Assembly: GCA_036345935.2 (NCBI GenBank)
Contig: JADWOT020001877.1
Coordinates: forward strand, 1-64,000
DNA from: Taenia hydatigena
Lineage: Eukaryota > Platyhelminthes > Cestoda > Cyclophyllidea > Taeniidae
Direction: 5' to 3'
DNA length: 64,000 nt
Shown: one piece after another, positions 36,733 through 49,190 of the stretch
Layout: each line of letters begins with the position of its first letter
How positions within the stretch are numbered: the stretch's first letter is position 1
Program-made: the position numbers and the translations under genes
The notes under the pieces: model-generated
Told to the model about the DNA's origin: nothing
Databases searched by the model: none
The model's input: only the letters and a program-made list of their open reading frames with translations

Positions 36733-37652
36733 CTAAATATGAGGCCGTTCAGCTAATGCAATCCACTCCTCTTCCCCCTCTAGTCAATGTCTACTCCCGT
36801 GTCTTGGAGGGAGTCCGTGGTGCTGGATACGGTGCAAGTGATTGATGCGACAAAAAAAGGCGCCAAATGCAGCCTCCTCTGCCGCTCCTTCTGCGATGGG
36901 CCCTTATTTTTCAATCTAGTAGTGGAAACCCTAGGTTCGTTAGTAGAACTTGGAACAGGAATGATATTTAGTGTAGAAAAGGGAGCTGAAATTTACCCTG
37001 TAGAAGGGAAAGGGGATGAGAGCATCTAATTTGAATCGATAAAAGTTGCACGCAAAAATCGAGATGAGGAAGGTGGAGGTTGAAATGGGCTTGTGTTCCC
37101 CGACCATGGGTTCCTCTAAGCTTTCATGCTGCAGCGTTTGTGGACTTTGTTTTCAAGTCAAGACAAGTAGCATGCACAATTCATGGGTAATGACAAGCAC
37201 CTACCTATAGTGGCCTAGTGGTTAAAATTAAGACAGAAATTATTTCAATGACATAAACAGTGTAAGAATGAGTTTCGCAACTTTAAAGAATGGCATACAT
37301 AATTCCAGCCTTAAAGCACTACTTAAAAGTAATCAGAAGCAGGAAATCTCTCGCGTCAGTTATGTGAACCTACAGTCTCGTCGGATAGTCAATGATAACA
37401 TAAAACTCCACAACATAACGAAATTCGCGTAGCTGTACCTATTTGTAACGCACTACTGAAACCGCTGATAAGTATGCTGATAAAAATAAGATTGTCAAGC
37501 GATTGAAAGAGCCGTCCGACCTGACTTGGATGCAGACTTGAGTGCATGAGATGATTCCAAGTTTCAAGGTTGGCAAAAGTTACCTTCATACAGCAGGAAA
37601 TTTAACTGAGTGAGAGAGACACTTAGTGAATACCACTTTTAGTTGCACCTAT

Positions 37653-38400
37653 TCAGCATTCCCTTACGACTGCAGAAAACACGTGGAAAACGCAAATGAG
37701 CTTCATTGCCAGGCACTTTACCGCCTGCTCTCTTTGTTTGTAGCGGTGATTTTGAAACAATATCTTTACCTGGAAGAAGCGTTAAAAGTGTGATAAATTT
37801 TTAAGACTCAATCGTTGACACTCAACCACTACACACCACCAACTTTCCATCAAACAAGTTCTTTTAACGCCTTAATTCTTGACCAACCTGGGTACCCGTC
37901 AAGTTAATACGATTTGCCGATTCCTCGCGTTCATGAATGTTGATGTAGTTTTTTATTAAGCCATTTCGTTATCTCACCAGATGGGTACGGAGTAAAGAGA
38001 ACCCTGCGTCTGCCTCGTCTTTGTGCCTCAGATAGTGTCTGGCGTACCCTAAAGTTGTTCTGCGGTCGACAGTGCATAGAAGTTTGCGGTGGCAGCAAGT
38101 TGCTAGAGACGGAAACACTTTATAATTAAAGAGAAATGTGCAGGAAGTGGTTGACATCTGTGGATGTAGCAGCTGCTGACTTAACTTTGATGAAGTGTCA
38201 ATTGGGAATAGGTTCGGTGTTGGTAAGTTTGACATCGTAGTGATAATTTGTGATCACTCTGAGCTTCCACCTTGGTTTGGAGATAAGGACGCCAATGCAG
38301 GATTTCTGCTGTAGTACAGGCTTCGAAGGGCAAGTCAGTTTTGGAATGGGTGTGGGAAATACAGGCATTGCCCTTAGATATCTGATTTCGTTGAAGTAGT
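37653..38400 (-). pseudogene. Broken NK-2-type homeobox gene (copy B)
   Basis: Exon 2 (37769-37653) follows CTTCCAG and reads VKILFQNHRYKQRE, i.e. homeodomain positions 45-58 with the NK-2 residues Q50, H52 and Y54; the Trp48 is Leu. It then continues in an unrelated tail to TGA at 37653-37655. The intron (37887-37770) is 118 bp, close to that of copy A. Exon 1 ends at 37888 with ACCCAG/GTTGG. Before it, GRRRVLFTPY (start of the homeodomain) is followed by a frameshift and stops before the N-R-I-N-L-T-G-T-Q part of helix 3; further upstream, a TAG lies just after the ACCGCAGAA block shared with copy A. Similarity to copy A's N-terminal half reaches about 38300-38400. It cannot make a full homeodomain as it stands. 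Confidence 0.85.
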
Positions 38401-39489
38401 CTTATCAATGTTTAGCCGCTTTAATGGAAAAGTATTCAGTTGGGTTTGTTTGTCTTCGTCATTGTTTTGTGGCGAATTCATAAGGGGAAAGTGGATCTTG
38501 AAATTACTAGAGATTTAACTAAAACGGAGGCCGTCTCTTCCACCTTTTGTGAGGTAAAAGGTGATGCTTGTTGTTGCATGGTTGATGGCAAAGTCGATAA
38601 GGACGCGAGTTTGTCCCTCCCTTGGATACAACTGGGCATTCCGTACTTGGTATACTTGTAAAATTGAAACGACTAAAATTAGATCACGTGCGTCTGTGGG
38701 TAACTAGATGTTATCACCGCATTTATCTGGATCAAGGGCGATTGTGTTCCGTCTGACACCAACTCCGCTGATTGACTCGACTGGTTGTGAGTTCATGGGC
38801 GTTGGGACGACTTTACGATGTTCGAAAGCAGCGATATCACCGATGAGAAGCACTGTACAAAAATTTCATAATGCTAACTCTGACCGATTTACGAATAAGA
38901 AAAGAAGTGAGTGTGAAGGAATGATGTAGAGCTTCTTCTACGGTAAGCGCGTCAATTATGCCACTGTGACTGCTGGCAAGGGCAGCTGCAAAGGACAGCA
39001 AGTGAGTCCAGCTTCAACTCATGGTGACCGATGGATGTGATCTCGCGTTTACACCTTCCGTGACAGGGAAACATTCACTTACCTGGTGGCTAGGGCCCAC
39101 TAACAACAGCAACAACAACCGGATCCGCATTCAAGTGCCACAGACGTTAGAGCGGCATCAGCAGCGGTAATTTGTCTATCGTCGACACGAGCTTTTTTAA
39201 TCCACCCCAAACAGGTTTTCTGAGCAAATATTCTTCTTGATCAGGCCCATCTTTAAACCTTTCTCCGATATTTTTGCACAACAATAAACCATTTAAGTTA
39301 CTTAATGCGTCAACGCTCCTGCAGAAAGAGGCTGTAAATGGGAGTGAGAAATTTGCAGACGTATGGGGAGGGGTCCATAGTACATGTTGGAATAACCGTC
39401 TACAGCAGATGTGCTCCATGCCATTGTCAGCAAAAATGCAAGAATTCGCCTCACTAATAAACGCTATAGCTGAACCTAGAAATGTTTGA
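38401..39489. other. No recognised gene; open frames on both strands
   Basis: Frames at 38440-38661 (+), 39147-39419 (-) and 39274-39489 (+) have fairly protein-like composition but no motif I recognise, and the last two overlap on opposite strands. Confidence 0.4.
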
Positions 39490-40600
39490 GCTAGGTGTAT
39501 CCAAGATTACTTTTACTTTCCATAACTTTTTGCACATACGGATTCGTGCAAAGGCGTGCCGAGTATGCGACATAGCATTGTCAAACGATGACTAGTGTAA
39601 GCTATACCCCTAGTGAAGCTGGGAAAGTCTAGTTATATATTTAAAGAAGAGACGAAATAGGAAACACTGTTGTCGCATTTTTAACAGCGAAGTAGAGTAG
39701 AATACAAATAAAAGCATGTTGCTGGATATGGGCACACGCGTACGAGTAGTGGTAGATTTTACTCCAACAAAGATTATTAAACTTCGTAAGTTGGTTCTGT
39801 ATCTCAAATGGAACATATCACGTATCCTTCAGGATCAAAAATAAGTACATTTAATGCCTGTGATTCTTAAGGCGCGTGTCGACTGTCGATTGCATATTTT
39901 GTTAAGAGGAACAAGTCTTTAAGTTAATTAATTGGCACATAACTTTGAAGACCATCAGCAGTAATACTTTCCACCCCGTTGGTAAATTGGATCTGTCACA
40001 ACGCTAAAATGTCATAAATTTGGAGGGAGTGAACCGTATTTTTCCAGAGACTCAGCTCACTCACCGGAACTCACTTAATGAATATAAAATTTAACTAGAT
40101 TGCATCGCGTCTGACTGGCGCATAATTTGCTAATCTTGAGTCCTCTTGAGATTACTTTTCACATAACTTAGGTAAGCATAAATTGCATTTTATGTATTCT
40201 TACCATGTCTGTCATGCATAAACCAATAACAGCCACTTATTGGACAAATAAACCCTGCTGTTTGGTTCCAAGATATTCACAATTAATACGCAATGGGATT
40301 GCTTCATGCAAATTGCTATAGTATCCACATCTGTAATTTGAGCATAAGTGTTGGCCAATTCAGGCTATTTTATAGCCACAGTTTTATATTCAGAGGCCTT
40401 TAAGGCAGGACTAGGAAAGGATTTGATTGCAAAAGAGCTGCTCACTGCGTTCCATTACCGTCGAAAAGGTCAAAATGGTGTTAGATTTTGACTGACAGTT
40501 TGGATCAGTCTATGAATAAGGCATTACAGAAGTGAAACGATGTTAAATTGTCCCAAATGTACCACGATCTAAGCATTTCATAGCCTCGGTCTTAAAGTGG
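39490..40600 (+). repeat. Dispersed repeat R3, copy 2
   Basis: Matches copy 1 (14561-15660) from TAGCATTGTCAAA near 39572 through CTTTAAGTTAATTAA near 39917 and CATAACTTAGGTAAG near 40162 to the AGCCTTTAAGGC-type end near 40400. It then matches copy 3 in a further block (GAGCTGCTCAC, AAGGCATT-ACA) to about 40600. Confidence 0.75.
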
Positions 40601-41389
40601 TTCTAATAAGGCCCTTATTGTTAAATTGCTACGGTGCCAAAAACGCCGGTCTTTAATCAAACTACAACACTTTGTGCCATGCAAGTGTTCTAAGAGTGTG
40701 TATTAACAAAAAGCCAGGCAGTACGGATATTACACTGCACCATAATTTGTTTATTCCGACCCAAATATGATTAAGAGCAGGCATCAGATTCCAGGTTACC
40801 TGCGTTCAGCTGAACTGCAGTTTAATTGTAGGACGTTTGGTGCTTGGAAATGAGCACACTGTAATGAGAATGATTTTTGTACGAAAACTTGGATGGCATA
40901 AGTACATAGCTGCAACCTATTTCCTTAGTTTAACATCTACAATCATTCGGTTTTGTACTCAGCTCTTTCCTTTATCACTGGTAGCTGGGATGTCCCCGTG
41001 TTGTGCATAAGAATTTGCACACGGCCGATAATTAAGTAGCCCGATTCGGCAAATAAAGCTAAAATAGCGCAAGCAAATAGAGCTGCGCCACATGCCGTTT
41101 ATTCAGATCCAGAGCCGGTCAGAATTACAATATAGAAGTCTAGTCCATTTAGTAATTTCTTACAGCAGTTCTCGCATCAAATTCGAAAAAGTCTGGTTCG
41201 ACCAATGATATGAGCGCCTAGGTTGACACAGAGAAATGATAATGCACGAGCACGCACACTCAAACAGTCGGGCACCTCTGTGACCAAAATTGATCCAAAT
41301 CGGAAGTCATATGCATGTTTCATTCTGCAAATGCTTTCAACAATGGTATGCATAGTGAAATTCCTTTCTTCACCTTGTATTTTGAAATC
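40601..41389. other. Spacer between two R3 copies
   Basis: No frame or motif of note. Confidence 0.4.
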
Positions 41390-41950
41390 GTTCAGAAATT
41401 AAAGTCGACATTTTGCTTCCTTTTGTAGCTGCTTTCGGCAGTTCTTGTGCTAAAATCTGTCAAGCGATTCAAAATTGGAATTCTGTTTGTGGCACTACTT
41501 AGCACATAAATCAGATAAGAATGAAGTGCATTGTATATTTTCCTACCATTCTTGTCATAAATAAGCAAACTGTGGTAATTCACTCGAAAATTGAACTTTA
41601 CTATTTATTCCCAAGACTTTGATCATTAATGCGCAGTAAATTGCTTCACACGAGTCGCTCTGGTACCCACATCTGCAAACCACTCATAAATTATTAGTCA
41701 ATGTAAGTTATTTAACAGCTCTGGGGCTATAGCTAGAAGCCTTTACGGCAAAGCGAGAAAAGAATTTAAGTCTAAAAGAGCTGCTCACCACAGCCCACAG
41801 CCATCAAAGAGGTCAGAATGGCATTAGGTTTTGATTGGTAGCTAAGATCAAAGTATGCACAAGGCATTCACAAGTAATACCATGGCAAATTAGCCCAAGT
41901 ACACAACGCTCTAAGTATTTTTTACTTTGCAAATTAGAATTGTTTGGGCA
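41390..41950 (+). repeat. Dispersed repeat R3, copy 3 (3' part)
   Basis: Shares the CTAAAATCTG/GATTCAAAATTGGAATTCTG block with copy 1 and the GAGCTGCTCAC...GGTTTTGATTGG...AAGGCATTCACA block with copy 2. The 5' half of the repeat is missing. Confidence 0.7.
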
Positions 41951-44900
41951 TAAAATTGGTACACCCATCAAAAAAGCTTCTTCGTTATCTCAACAGCAAC
42001 CTTGAAGGGTGAAAAGCCGATTTCTTCAATCAGTATTCGACCCTGCACTAGGCTTGCTGCGCTGCATTTAACTTTCATGCCTCAAAATGCTCCAGATCTC
42101 TTAATAAGAGCAGCATTAGAAGACCTGCTGATGTTAAAAAACTTGCCAATTATTCATGTTCCACTGAGGAAGCACTGTAGCACGGTATGGAAGTCTGGGC
42201 TTGGCTAGATCTGACTAATTGGATTTGAGTCAGAATAGGCTAGATTATGGCAAGCTTGAGCATGGCATTCCATATGTTACTATTTAAGTCAGCTCCAACA
42301 CTTTGACTTGTCCTGCCTAATCAACTCGGCACAAGTCCATGCAATGCGAATTGAGGTCTTCTCTTTCCTTCTCGCAGACACTAGGGATCAAGGTACAAAG
42401 GTAGGAAGTAGACCTAATGACGGCTTCGAAATGGATGGGGAGGAGCTCTCTTATCGACGCCTTCTTCTCATGCCACATTATAACGCATCTTCTGTGAGTG
42501 TCTCCCTTGCCGCGTACTACGCTCTACATATACACACTTATTGTGTCCTACATTATGCCACATTGTTTTGCTCTCCTCATCTACTCATTTGAAAGGGGGA
42601 GGAAGGGTAGGTGCTGCCTGCGATTAAGCCCTAGACCTTTGTTTTTCTACTCTGGTGCCACAAAAACATCTCGCTCCTTTGCCTCCTTTGCGCTTTTCCT
42701 ACCTTCGCCTCCCACCTCATCGTCTGCTAGCGCCCCCTTTTAGGTTGCCTTTTATCTCCCCACTAGTCTCCATCTCGACTGTGACATAAATAATGTACAG
42801 AATCATAATCTAGATCAAATTAGCATGGGTTAGAATGGATCTGACTCTATCATGCTCTACACAAAATCAAGTCTTGTTTTAGCATAGTCTAGCTTGGATC
42901 ACCATCAAATCTTTACTTCTATCTTTCTGTCGCTTTAATTTGTCCTAAGACCACGTCGTCTCAATTCTTTTCTCTACTTCTACCCCTCTTTTGCTTATCC
43001 TTCTGAGATCGAAGATTTGAGTGTTGCTCCCACTTTTCACTTCCTAATTTGTAGGTTCGTGAAATCCCCACCTCCCATCTCACTGCCCAATCCCTTATCT
43101 GGCGCACTGCAATAACGGGTCAGATTGTACGCTTTCAGCCTCAGACCACCTACTCTGTTTCTACTAGGCGTCTACGCCTGTCTTTTTTCTCCGAGTATGT
43201 GTGCTTGTCATTATCCGCTTTTATTTTCTTCCTTTTGGAGTGTCACCTTGATTGATGTTCCACGTGGACAGGTGTGGGGATTGTGCGCACGTGGGTGCGA
43301 AGGCAAATTCACCTCATCCTCACGTTCCAACTTGTTCTTCTGGCCGATCAAATTGACTACGAAGAAGGTGTTGAGGGACGATGAGGTAGGAGAGAAGGGC
43401 AAGAGGAGGAGGAGAAGATAAGGGAGAATTGATGCTGGGTTTAGGGGAGGTGAATGTGAGGGAAACGTGAGGGATCCCGAGGTGCCAGACATTCTCGTGA
43501 CGCTAGTGGGAAAATAAAGGTAAGGAGCTAAAATGCAGGGACCAAATCGGACACTTCATGCATGCATGTATCAATATGAGCATACAATTTTCTCTATCAA
43601 ATCCTATGATCGTAGTGCTGCAGTTCCTCATGTCAACGTGGAGTTGAGTGGTCATTCACCTTCCTTCTCACTCAAATCATCCGCACTATCTGGCATTGCC
43701 TAAATTGTTTGATCATTGTGCATAACAAAAGAAAAACCCTAGTAATCATTGAACGCAACTTAGTATGAATGACGTTTTGGAATTTCGATTCCGACAAGTG
43801 GACGTTGGGATAGAATATCATGCGTGTATTTACTCCTCACTTGATGTTAGGTGCTTTATGCTTCATGTCTTCGCAAAGAAGTTATAAACAATGTCAACCG
43901 TTGCATATCCGTTTCCCTTATATCTTGCGATCCTCCAAAATCTTATACCTCGTTGCTACTGAACTTAAGACGGGATGTCTGGGCAAATAAAATCATGTTC
44001 AGTGGCCGTCGCTACGCGAAGTAGGCACTGTGGTAGACATTTTTATATCTGGGTGAGGGGTTGATTTTAGTGGACATGCAAACAGGGTAGCAAAAGGCAT
44101 TCATCAGCGTGCAAAAATAAAGATTCGCAGAGTAATAGATTTACCAGTCGCTATTGGAAGTGATATGCGGCTGTGGTGTGCTCAACATCAGCCTACTTCT
44201 CATCAAGCACTTCAACTGCCTCCCGATTTCTCAATAATTCTCTTGACCCCCACTCTGCTATTGCAAAGACTTCGGAGAGCCAAATAATAGAAATCGTATG
44301 CGTTGAATTAGCATTATCACTTGCCGTGCCAAAACTATGGGTCGTGCCTTCGAGTGTGCCGAATGATGGAAATTCTGATTCCTTCCACAAAGTCGATTCC
44401 CACATACTTCACTCGACTACATAGCTAGGTAAATGGGCAAGTAAAGAGATTTGGGAACACATGGAAAAAAGAGGGAGAAGAACAAGGAACCCAGCGTCAC
44501 AGCACTGTGAAGAGACATCCTACGATGACCTTTTCTTATCTCTTCTTCCGATTTCCTTCTGCGAGCGTCCCGTCTTTGCCTCCCACTCAACTATTTTTCC
44601 GTCCCATAGCTGAATAAGTCCGCTGTCCTCTCTATATCGGAGAGACGCAGTCATCGCTAGTACAAGGTAACGATCGACCTAGAACGCACCTCTACTATCT
44701 CCATGGCAATCGTCGGCGATGAGTCGCCAAGGTTTTTACTTAATTTATGTCTCGCACTGCTCTTACTGCCCCTAAATGCCTAAAAGATGTCCTTTCAAAG
44801 GAAACATCAGAAAAGATTGTCGAGGATAAGGCAATGCAGTCGATTCAAATCAGAGTAGTATTAATGATCCTTCTCATTCTCTTTCGCCTCCTTTGCATGC

Positions 44901-45639
44901 ACAATGATGCACGGCATTCGCTTAAGTTAAAAACGAACAAACGCAAGCGATACCTGCTCCGAATGACATTGAGGGACACCACACGATACCTGCTTCCAAT
45001 AAATTCATACGTGTCAGTTTTGGAAGAGTTCAACCACACGTCGAACCGTTAGACATGCTCTTCTACGCCTTGAATCGTTTTCTGCCATGGAGTCCGCTTT
45101 AACTATTTTTCAGCGTCTCCCATCCGCTTCCTCTCCCCCTCAGCTCCAGTCTTCTCTTCATCCTTTACTTCCGTCGTCTCCTTCTCCCTCTCCTCGTTAC
45201 CCTCACCTTCGCACTCCGCAGTTTCAGGAACGTCAGAGAGCCAAAACTGATAAATATCGGAGAAAAGCAGGGTTGGTCATGCTACCGAAACCTCTCCTCG
45301 TCTCTATGTGTTATTTTCGCCTTTCTCTCCTTGATTTATTTGCGCGTGTCATTTTAGTGTTGGTAAATCGAGTGTTTAGTTTATATCACATTGAAAAGGA
45401 AAACCATAGTTAATCTCTTTGAGTGTAGCGTTCATAATATCACCTCCGTCATGAACAAAATTTGATGCATTTAACGTAATTGGATATGCTATTAGTTACG
45501 TTAGGGATGTTAACGAATAGAAGGTTGACCTTCTTCGGTAATTATCTTGCTCTAATCCACGTGACTGGGTATTTCTTGGATCAGTAAAAAACAGGGGGGA
45601 GAACTGCACAAATAATTTAGGGTGAAGCGTTAATTTGTG
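41951..45639. other. No recognisable gene; pyrimidine-rich tracts
   Basis: The + strand is pyrimidine-rich at about 42470-43260 and 45090-45200 and purine-rich at 43370-43460; open frames over these tracts follow the composition. Nothing else was recognised. Confidence 0.5.
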
Positions 45640-46655
45640 CAATAAGGCAGCTTAAGCATTTCATCCTAGGTGGGGTAGAGAATGCAAGCACTACTGCCCC
45701 TGTCCAGGCCCAGGTATACTCACGCGAGGTTTCACGTTGCAGTTGTGAGTGCTGATTAAATAGCTTCTTTTGCTCCTGCTTACGGCGTCACAATCAAGTA
45801 TTTCTATACTCCTTTGTTGCAATCCTCGTTGACGTGGTCGTGCAATGATCAAAGAAAGGAATTCGCATGTCTGTGCGTTTCCTTTGGCATTGCAGACAAA
45901 TGAGCCTTAGCAATAGCGTAACTTTGGAGGACAACCATCTGTAAGCCACCAGTGATCAGTAGGTTATTAATGCAAACAGGCCAAGGTGATGAGTTAAAGT
46001 GCTACCCTCAAATCACTTGAGTACGCATCGTTGCAAATCGGTTACTAAAGCATTGCCAGTAGGTGTACACCTAAGGCATCCAGGGCAAGGTGTAGACGAA
46101 ACGCGGCAAATGTTGAGTGTGCTTGATTTACCAGGTTCTGTGCAAAAGTGTAGATAATGAGAAGATTTGTCGCGTCTGCTACTGCATTCTAGACCTGTTT
46201 CCTTTGACAAACGACTTTGAAATTGTGCTGAATTTCACCTATCCAAGGGAGTCTCGATAACTTACTTGGAGTAGTTAATGCATCCACCTGCCAAATTCGA
46301 ACTACCCTCACAATCTTCAGTTTTACATTCTTTAGCGAGCGCATTATTCCAGCCTTCTCTTCTGTTATAAGACATTCTTCGTTTTCCGTGGAGTAATGTG
46401 TATGACTAAATGCATCAAAAAGGGCAGTCATTTGGACAGAGAAGACCCCTGTCATTGTGCTACACAGAGTGCAGTATGGTTGAAATGTTTTCTACTGCAG
46501 GACAGAAGTGGTGGTGCGCCTTCTAACCTGTTTAATTGGACAATGAGAATAAGAGGTGCTGGGTAGATGCGAGTGAGCCTCGTGGCAGACTGCGGCTTCC
46601 AGCAGACGCTGCACATTAAAGCTACTTGACACAGATCATTTTTACTCTTCGCCAT
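45640..46655 (-). pseudogene. Ubiquitin-specific-protease-like gene fragment, copy U1
   Basis: Minus-strand block 46655-46528 reads CSVCWKPQSATRLTRI followed by PAPLILIVQLNR before GTTAGA, a donor-like edge. This matches the C-x2-C...A-x-K/R...I...P-x-x-L-x-x-x-L-x-R signature of the peptidase C19 (USP) catalytic domain. Downstream, a second block near 46275-46320 reads NLAGGCINYS before GTAAGT and a third near 46160 contains SSHYLHF, which could be the Y-x-L-x-G-x-x-x-HSG and GHY boxes, though these are weak. The active-site Cys box was not found. Similar sequence continues to 45640 and is repeated at 58420-59440. The fragment is not an intact protease. Confidence 0.5.
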
Positions 46656-47129
46656 GGTAAGAAAATGTCACCATGATTGCTACGGCCGGGCACCTAAAAC
46701 CGATCGCAAGAGTAACCTCCATTAGATTTCATTAAAAATCGACTTAGGTCTGCTTTGTGTGTAATAAAAATATCTTGAAATGAACCAAATTAAACCGTGA
46801 GCAGATTGATCCCCCATATCCGTATAAGATCAGCACCAAGTTAGAGCGGATCTCGCTGGCAACCCTTTGTGATCATCCTCCTAATCTTTTGACCGACTCA
46901 TTCAATCAACTTAGTTGACATTGTGCCTCTCCATAACACTTTGACATTTAACGTCCGGCCAGCCTTTGGAAGGGATGGAGGAGTAGAATAGCCTACATCG
47001 GCATCCCATTAGGTAGGTGAGTCATCTGTAAATCTCTCCCACATCTTCTATAACGCAACGTTGAGCTGTTGACGTACGTGATTTATAAGCTACAAGCACT
47101 CCAACAGAAACAACTTGGTCATCCTCAAC
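46656..47129. other. No recognisable gene
   Basis: Nothing supportable seen. Confidence 0.4.
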
Positions 47130-48420
47130 GTGATAATAGCTTGTTGCAAGAAGAAGAGAATGGAAGACGGTGGAATAAAGGAAAGAAATCACAAAGAGGT
47201 GAGAGAAAGAAAGAAGGGAAAAGGAAAGAAGGAGTGAAGGAAATGATGTTGCCCAAGCAGCAGTAGTAGCAGGGAGGGAGGAAAAGGCACCTACTATTGG
47301 TAAGGTATAAGTAGTAGGGGTGGTGGGGTGACTAGAAAGTGCACTTACTAGGTGAATGCGGATGGGTAGGTGAGAAGGAAATGTTAGTCGGAGAGGGAAG
47401 CCCACTACTACAACTACTGCTCAAAGGTGTGAATATAAGGAGAAAATCAACACTTATATTTTGTGTGCAACTCGTATATGGAAATGAAAATGAATGAGAA
47501 AGAAAGGAAGGATATTGAATACAAGTGAGGTAATAGAGGTAGTAGTGGTGGTAGGGTATCATCTAATAGCAGTTGTGATGATGCTAATGATGGTACCGCG
47601 GTGGTTGCAAAGGGCGGATGAGTGGAAAGCAAAGGAAAAGAAAACAGGAAAGAAAAACTTATTAGGTGGAGGAGAGTTAGAAGGGGAGGGTGAAGCATGA
47701 ATAACAGTGTGTCGCATATGTGTGACGGTGGCAGGCAGGTAAGTCGAAATAGGAAATTCGTGAAACACAAATTGACAAGGCAAAGGCTTGGGCTTAAATG
47801 TGAAATTTATGATTTTGTGAATTTAAAAAAGAGTTAGTGAAAGGAAAGCTCTAGGGAGGGATAGGCGAGAGGAAGGGAGAGAGGGGCTCCTCATTTGTAA
47901 ATGAAAGAAGTAAAGAAGATACCTATAATGAGTGAGAAAACGCGTAAACTTGGAGGAAAGAAAAAGAAAAAAGAAAAATAATGTAGGGAGGAAGGAGAGC
48001 ATGGGGTCTACTTGCACCGTGTACGTAATAGTACTGGTACGGGTAACTAGATTAATTGGGGCATGTAGCGAAAGGCAGAAAGAAAGAGAATGCAACATGG
48101 TCAATAGAGGCAGATGGGAAGGGGGCATCCACCAATAGCCCATTATGCAATGTGTTGGTGGGAGGAGGAGAGATAAAGGTGAGATGATAAGTAAATAAGT
48201 GCACGTGGGTGGGTGGATGAGTAGGAAAGGAGACGAGGCGAGAGGGGATTGAAAGGGTATAAGTCGAGAGAGGATAGGTGTGAATAGTGGAAGGAGGAAG
48301 GCAATGGAAACAAAGGGGGGTTTAGCGTAGGGAATGGAAGGAGGAAAGAAAAGGAGGAGCGGTGATATTGATACTACTGAAGAGATCACATTGAGAGCAC
48401 ATTGCGACCTTTTAAATGGG
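47130..48420 (+). other. 1.3 kb purine-rich strand
   Basis: The + strand is dominated by A and G in runs of AGGAAAG/GGAGGAG type. The 218-codon and shorter minus-strand frames here (47823-48479, 47022-47405, 47447-47770) are Ser/Pro/Leu/Phe-rich artefacts of the complementary pyrimidine strand. Confidence 0.7.
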
Positions 48421-48501
48421 CATGATAGTACGACGAATAAGGGTGACTCGATGGTCGATGGAAGTCCCCTCAAACTCAAGTTTTTCGCGCTTTCATTTTA
48501 G

Positions 48502-49190
48502 GTATCGCCAGCATTGGTTATCGTATCCGGCAATTGGATTGATCCCAGGAACTACTGCTCTGGCAGTTTTGGTGCGCGACAGTCCACATCCGCGGAGCAA
48601 ATTAGGCAAAATGCAGTTTTTTTGCTTTTATATTCCACCTTCCCTCTGTGTCACCAGATGACATTGGCACTATTAAATAGCATTTCAGCGCGCCCAGAAA
48701 CCATACATTGACCTTGAGCGTAGCGAATGAGGCTCTAATATGGGCAATAAGCGCCATGGCAAAGCAAGTCGCTCCCAAACTAGGTCACATGAATGCATTT
48801 TATCCCACCTTCACACATATGTGACATACACTGTTAACAATTTACCGGACATTGGTTGTGCCACCTGGCGGTATTGTGCACTTCGCCCTGCCAGTAGTAC
48901 TGTGAAGAGGTCGCGATGTATTCTGGCAGTCAGCCTCTGTTCTGCTCTGCTAGGCAATCGTCGCCGAAGTCATTGGAAATTGGATGCAGTCCTCCTCAGC
49001 TGGTGAAGAGAGTAAACTTACAAATTTGCAGTCGGGCATAATTATGCGCGTACTTCCTGCTCGCTTCGATGGGATGGATGTGCCTCCTATTACACGCAGG
49101 GTTCCATCATTTGTACTTACACAAGGTGATGGTGATTGGGTGGAGATGATTTTAGGGTTCGTGACAAAAAACCAGTTGAACTTTGGTTAA
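48502..49190 (+). CDS. Candidate exons of an unidentified protein
   Basis: Two open blocks in succession follow acceptor-like sites. The first starts after CATTTTAG (48502) and is open to TGA 48709-48711, with GNWIDPRNYCSGSFGARQS near its start. The second starts after CTCTGCTAG (48954), reads VAEVIGNWMQSSSAGEES and FDGMDVPPITRRVPSFVL, and reaches a donor-like ACAAG/GTGATG at 49125; read on, it stops at 49190. Composition is protein-like in both, but I recognise no family and see no good donor for the first block. They may be decayed. Confidence 0.3.

Noticed and set aside
36787..37029. Plus-strand 80-codon frame next to the receptor pseudogene
   Set aside because: No motif; it lies upstream of the first recognised receptor exon on the opposite strand and does not match receptor sequence in either direction.
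47823..48479. 218-codon minus-strand open frame, the longest after the kinase
   Set aside because: It is Ser/Pro/Leu/Phe-rich and lies exactly on the pyrimidine strand of a low-complexity tract; no motif or splice support.
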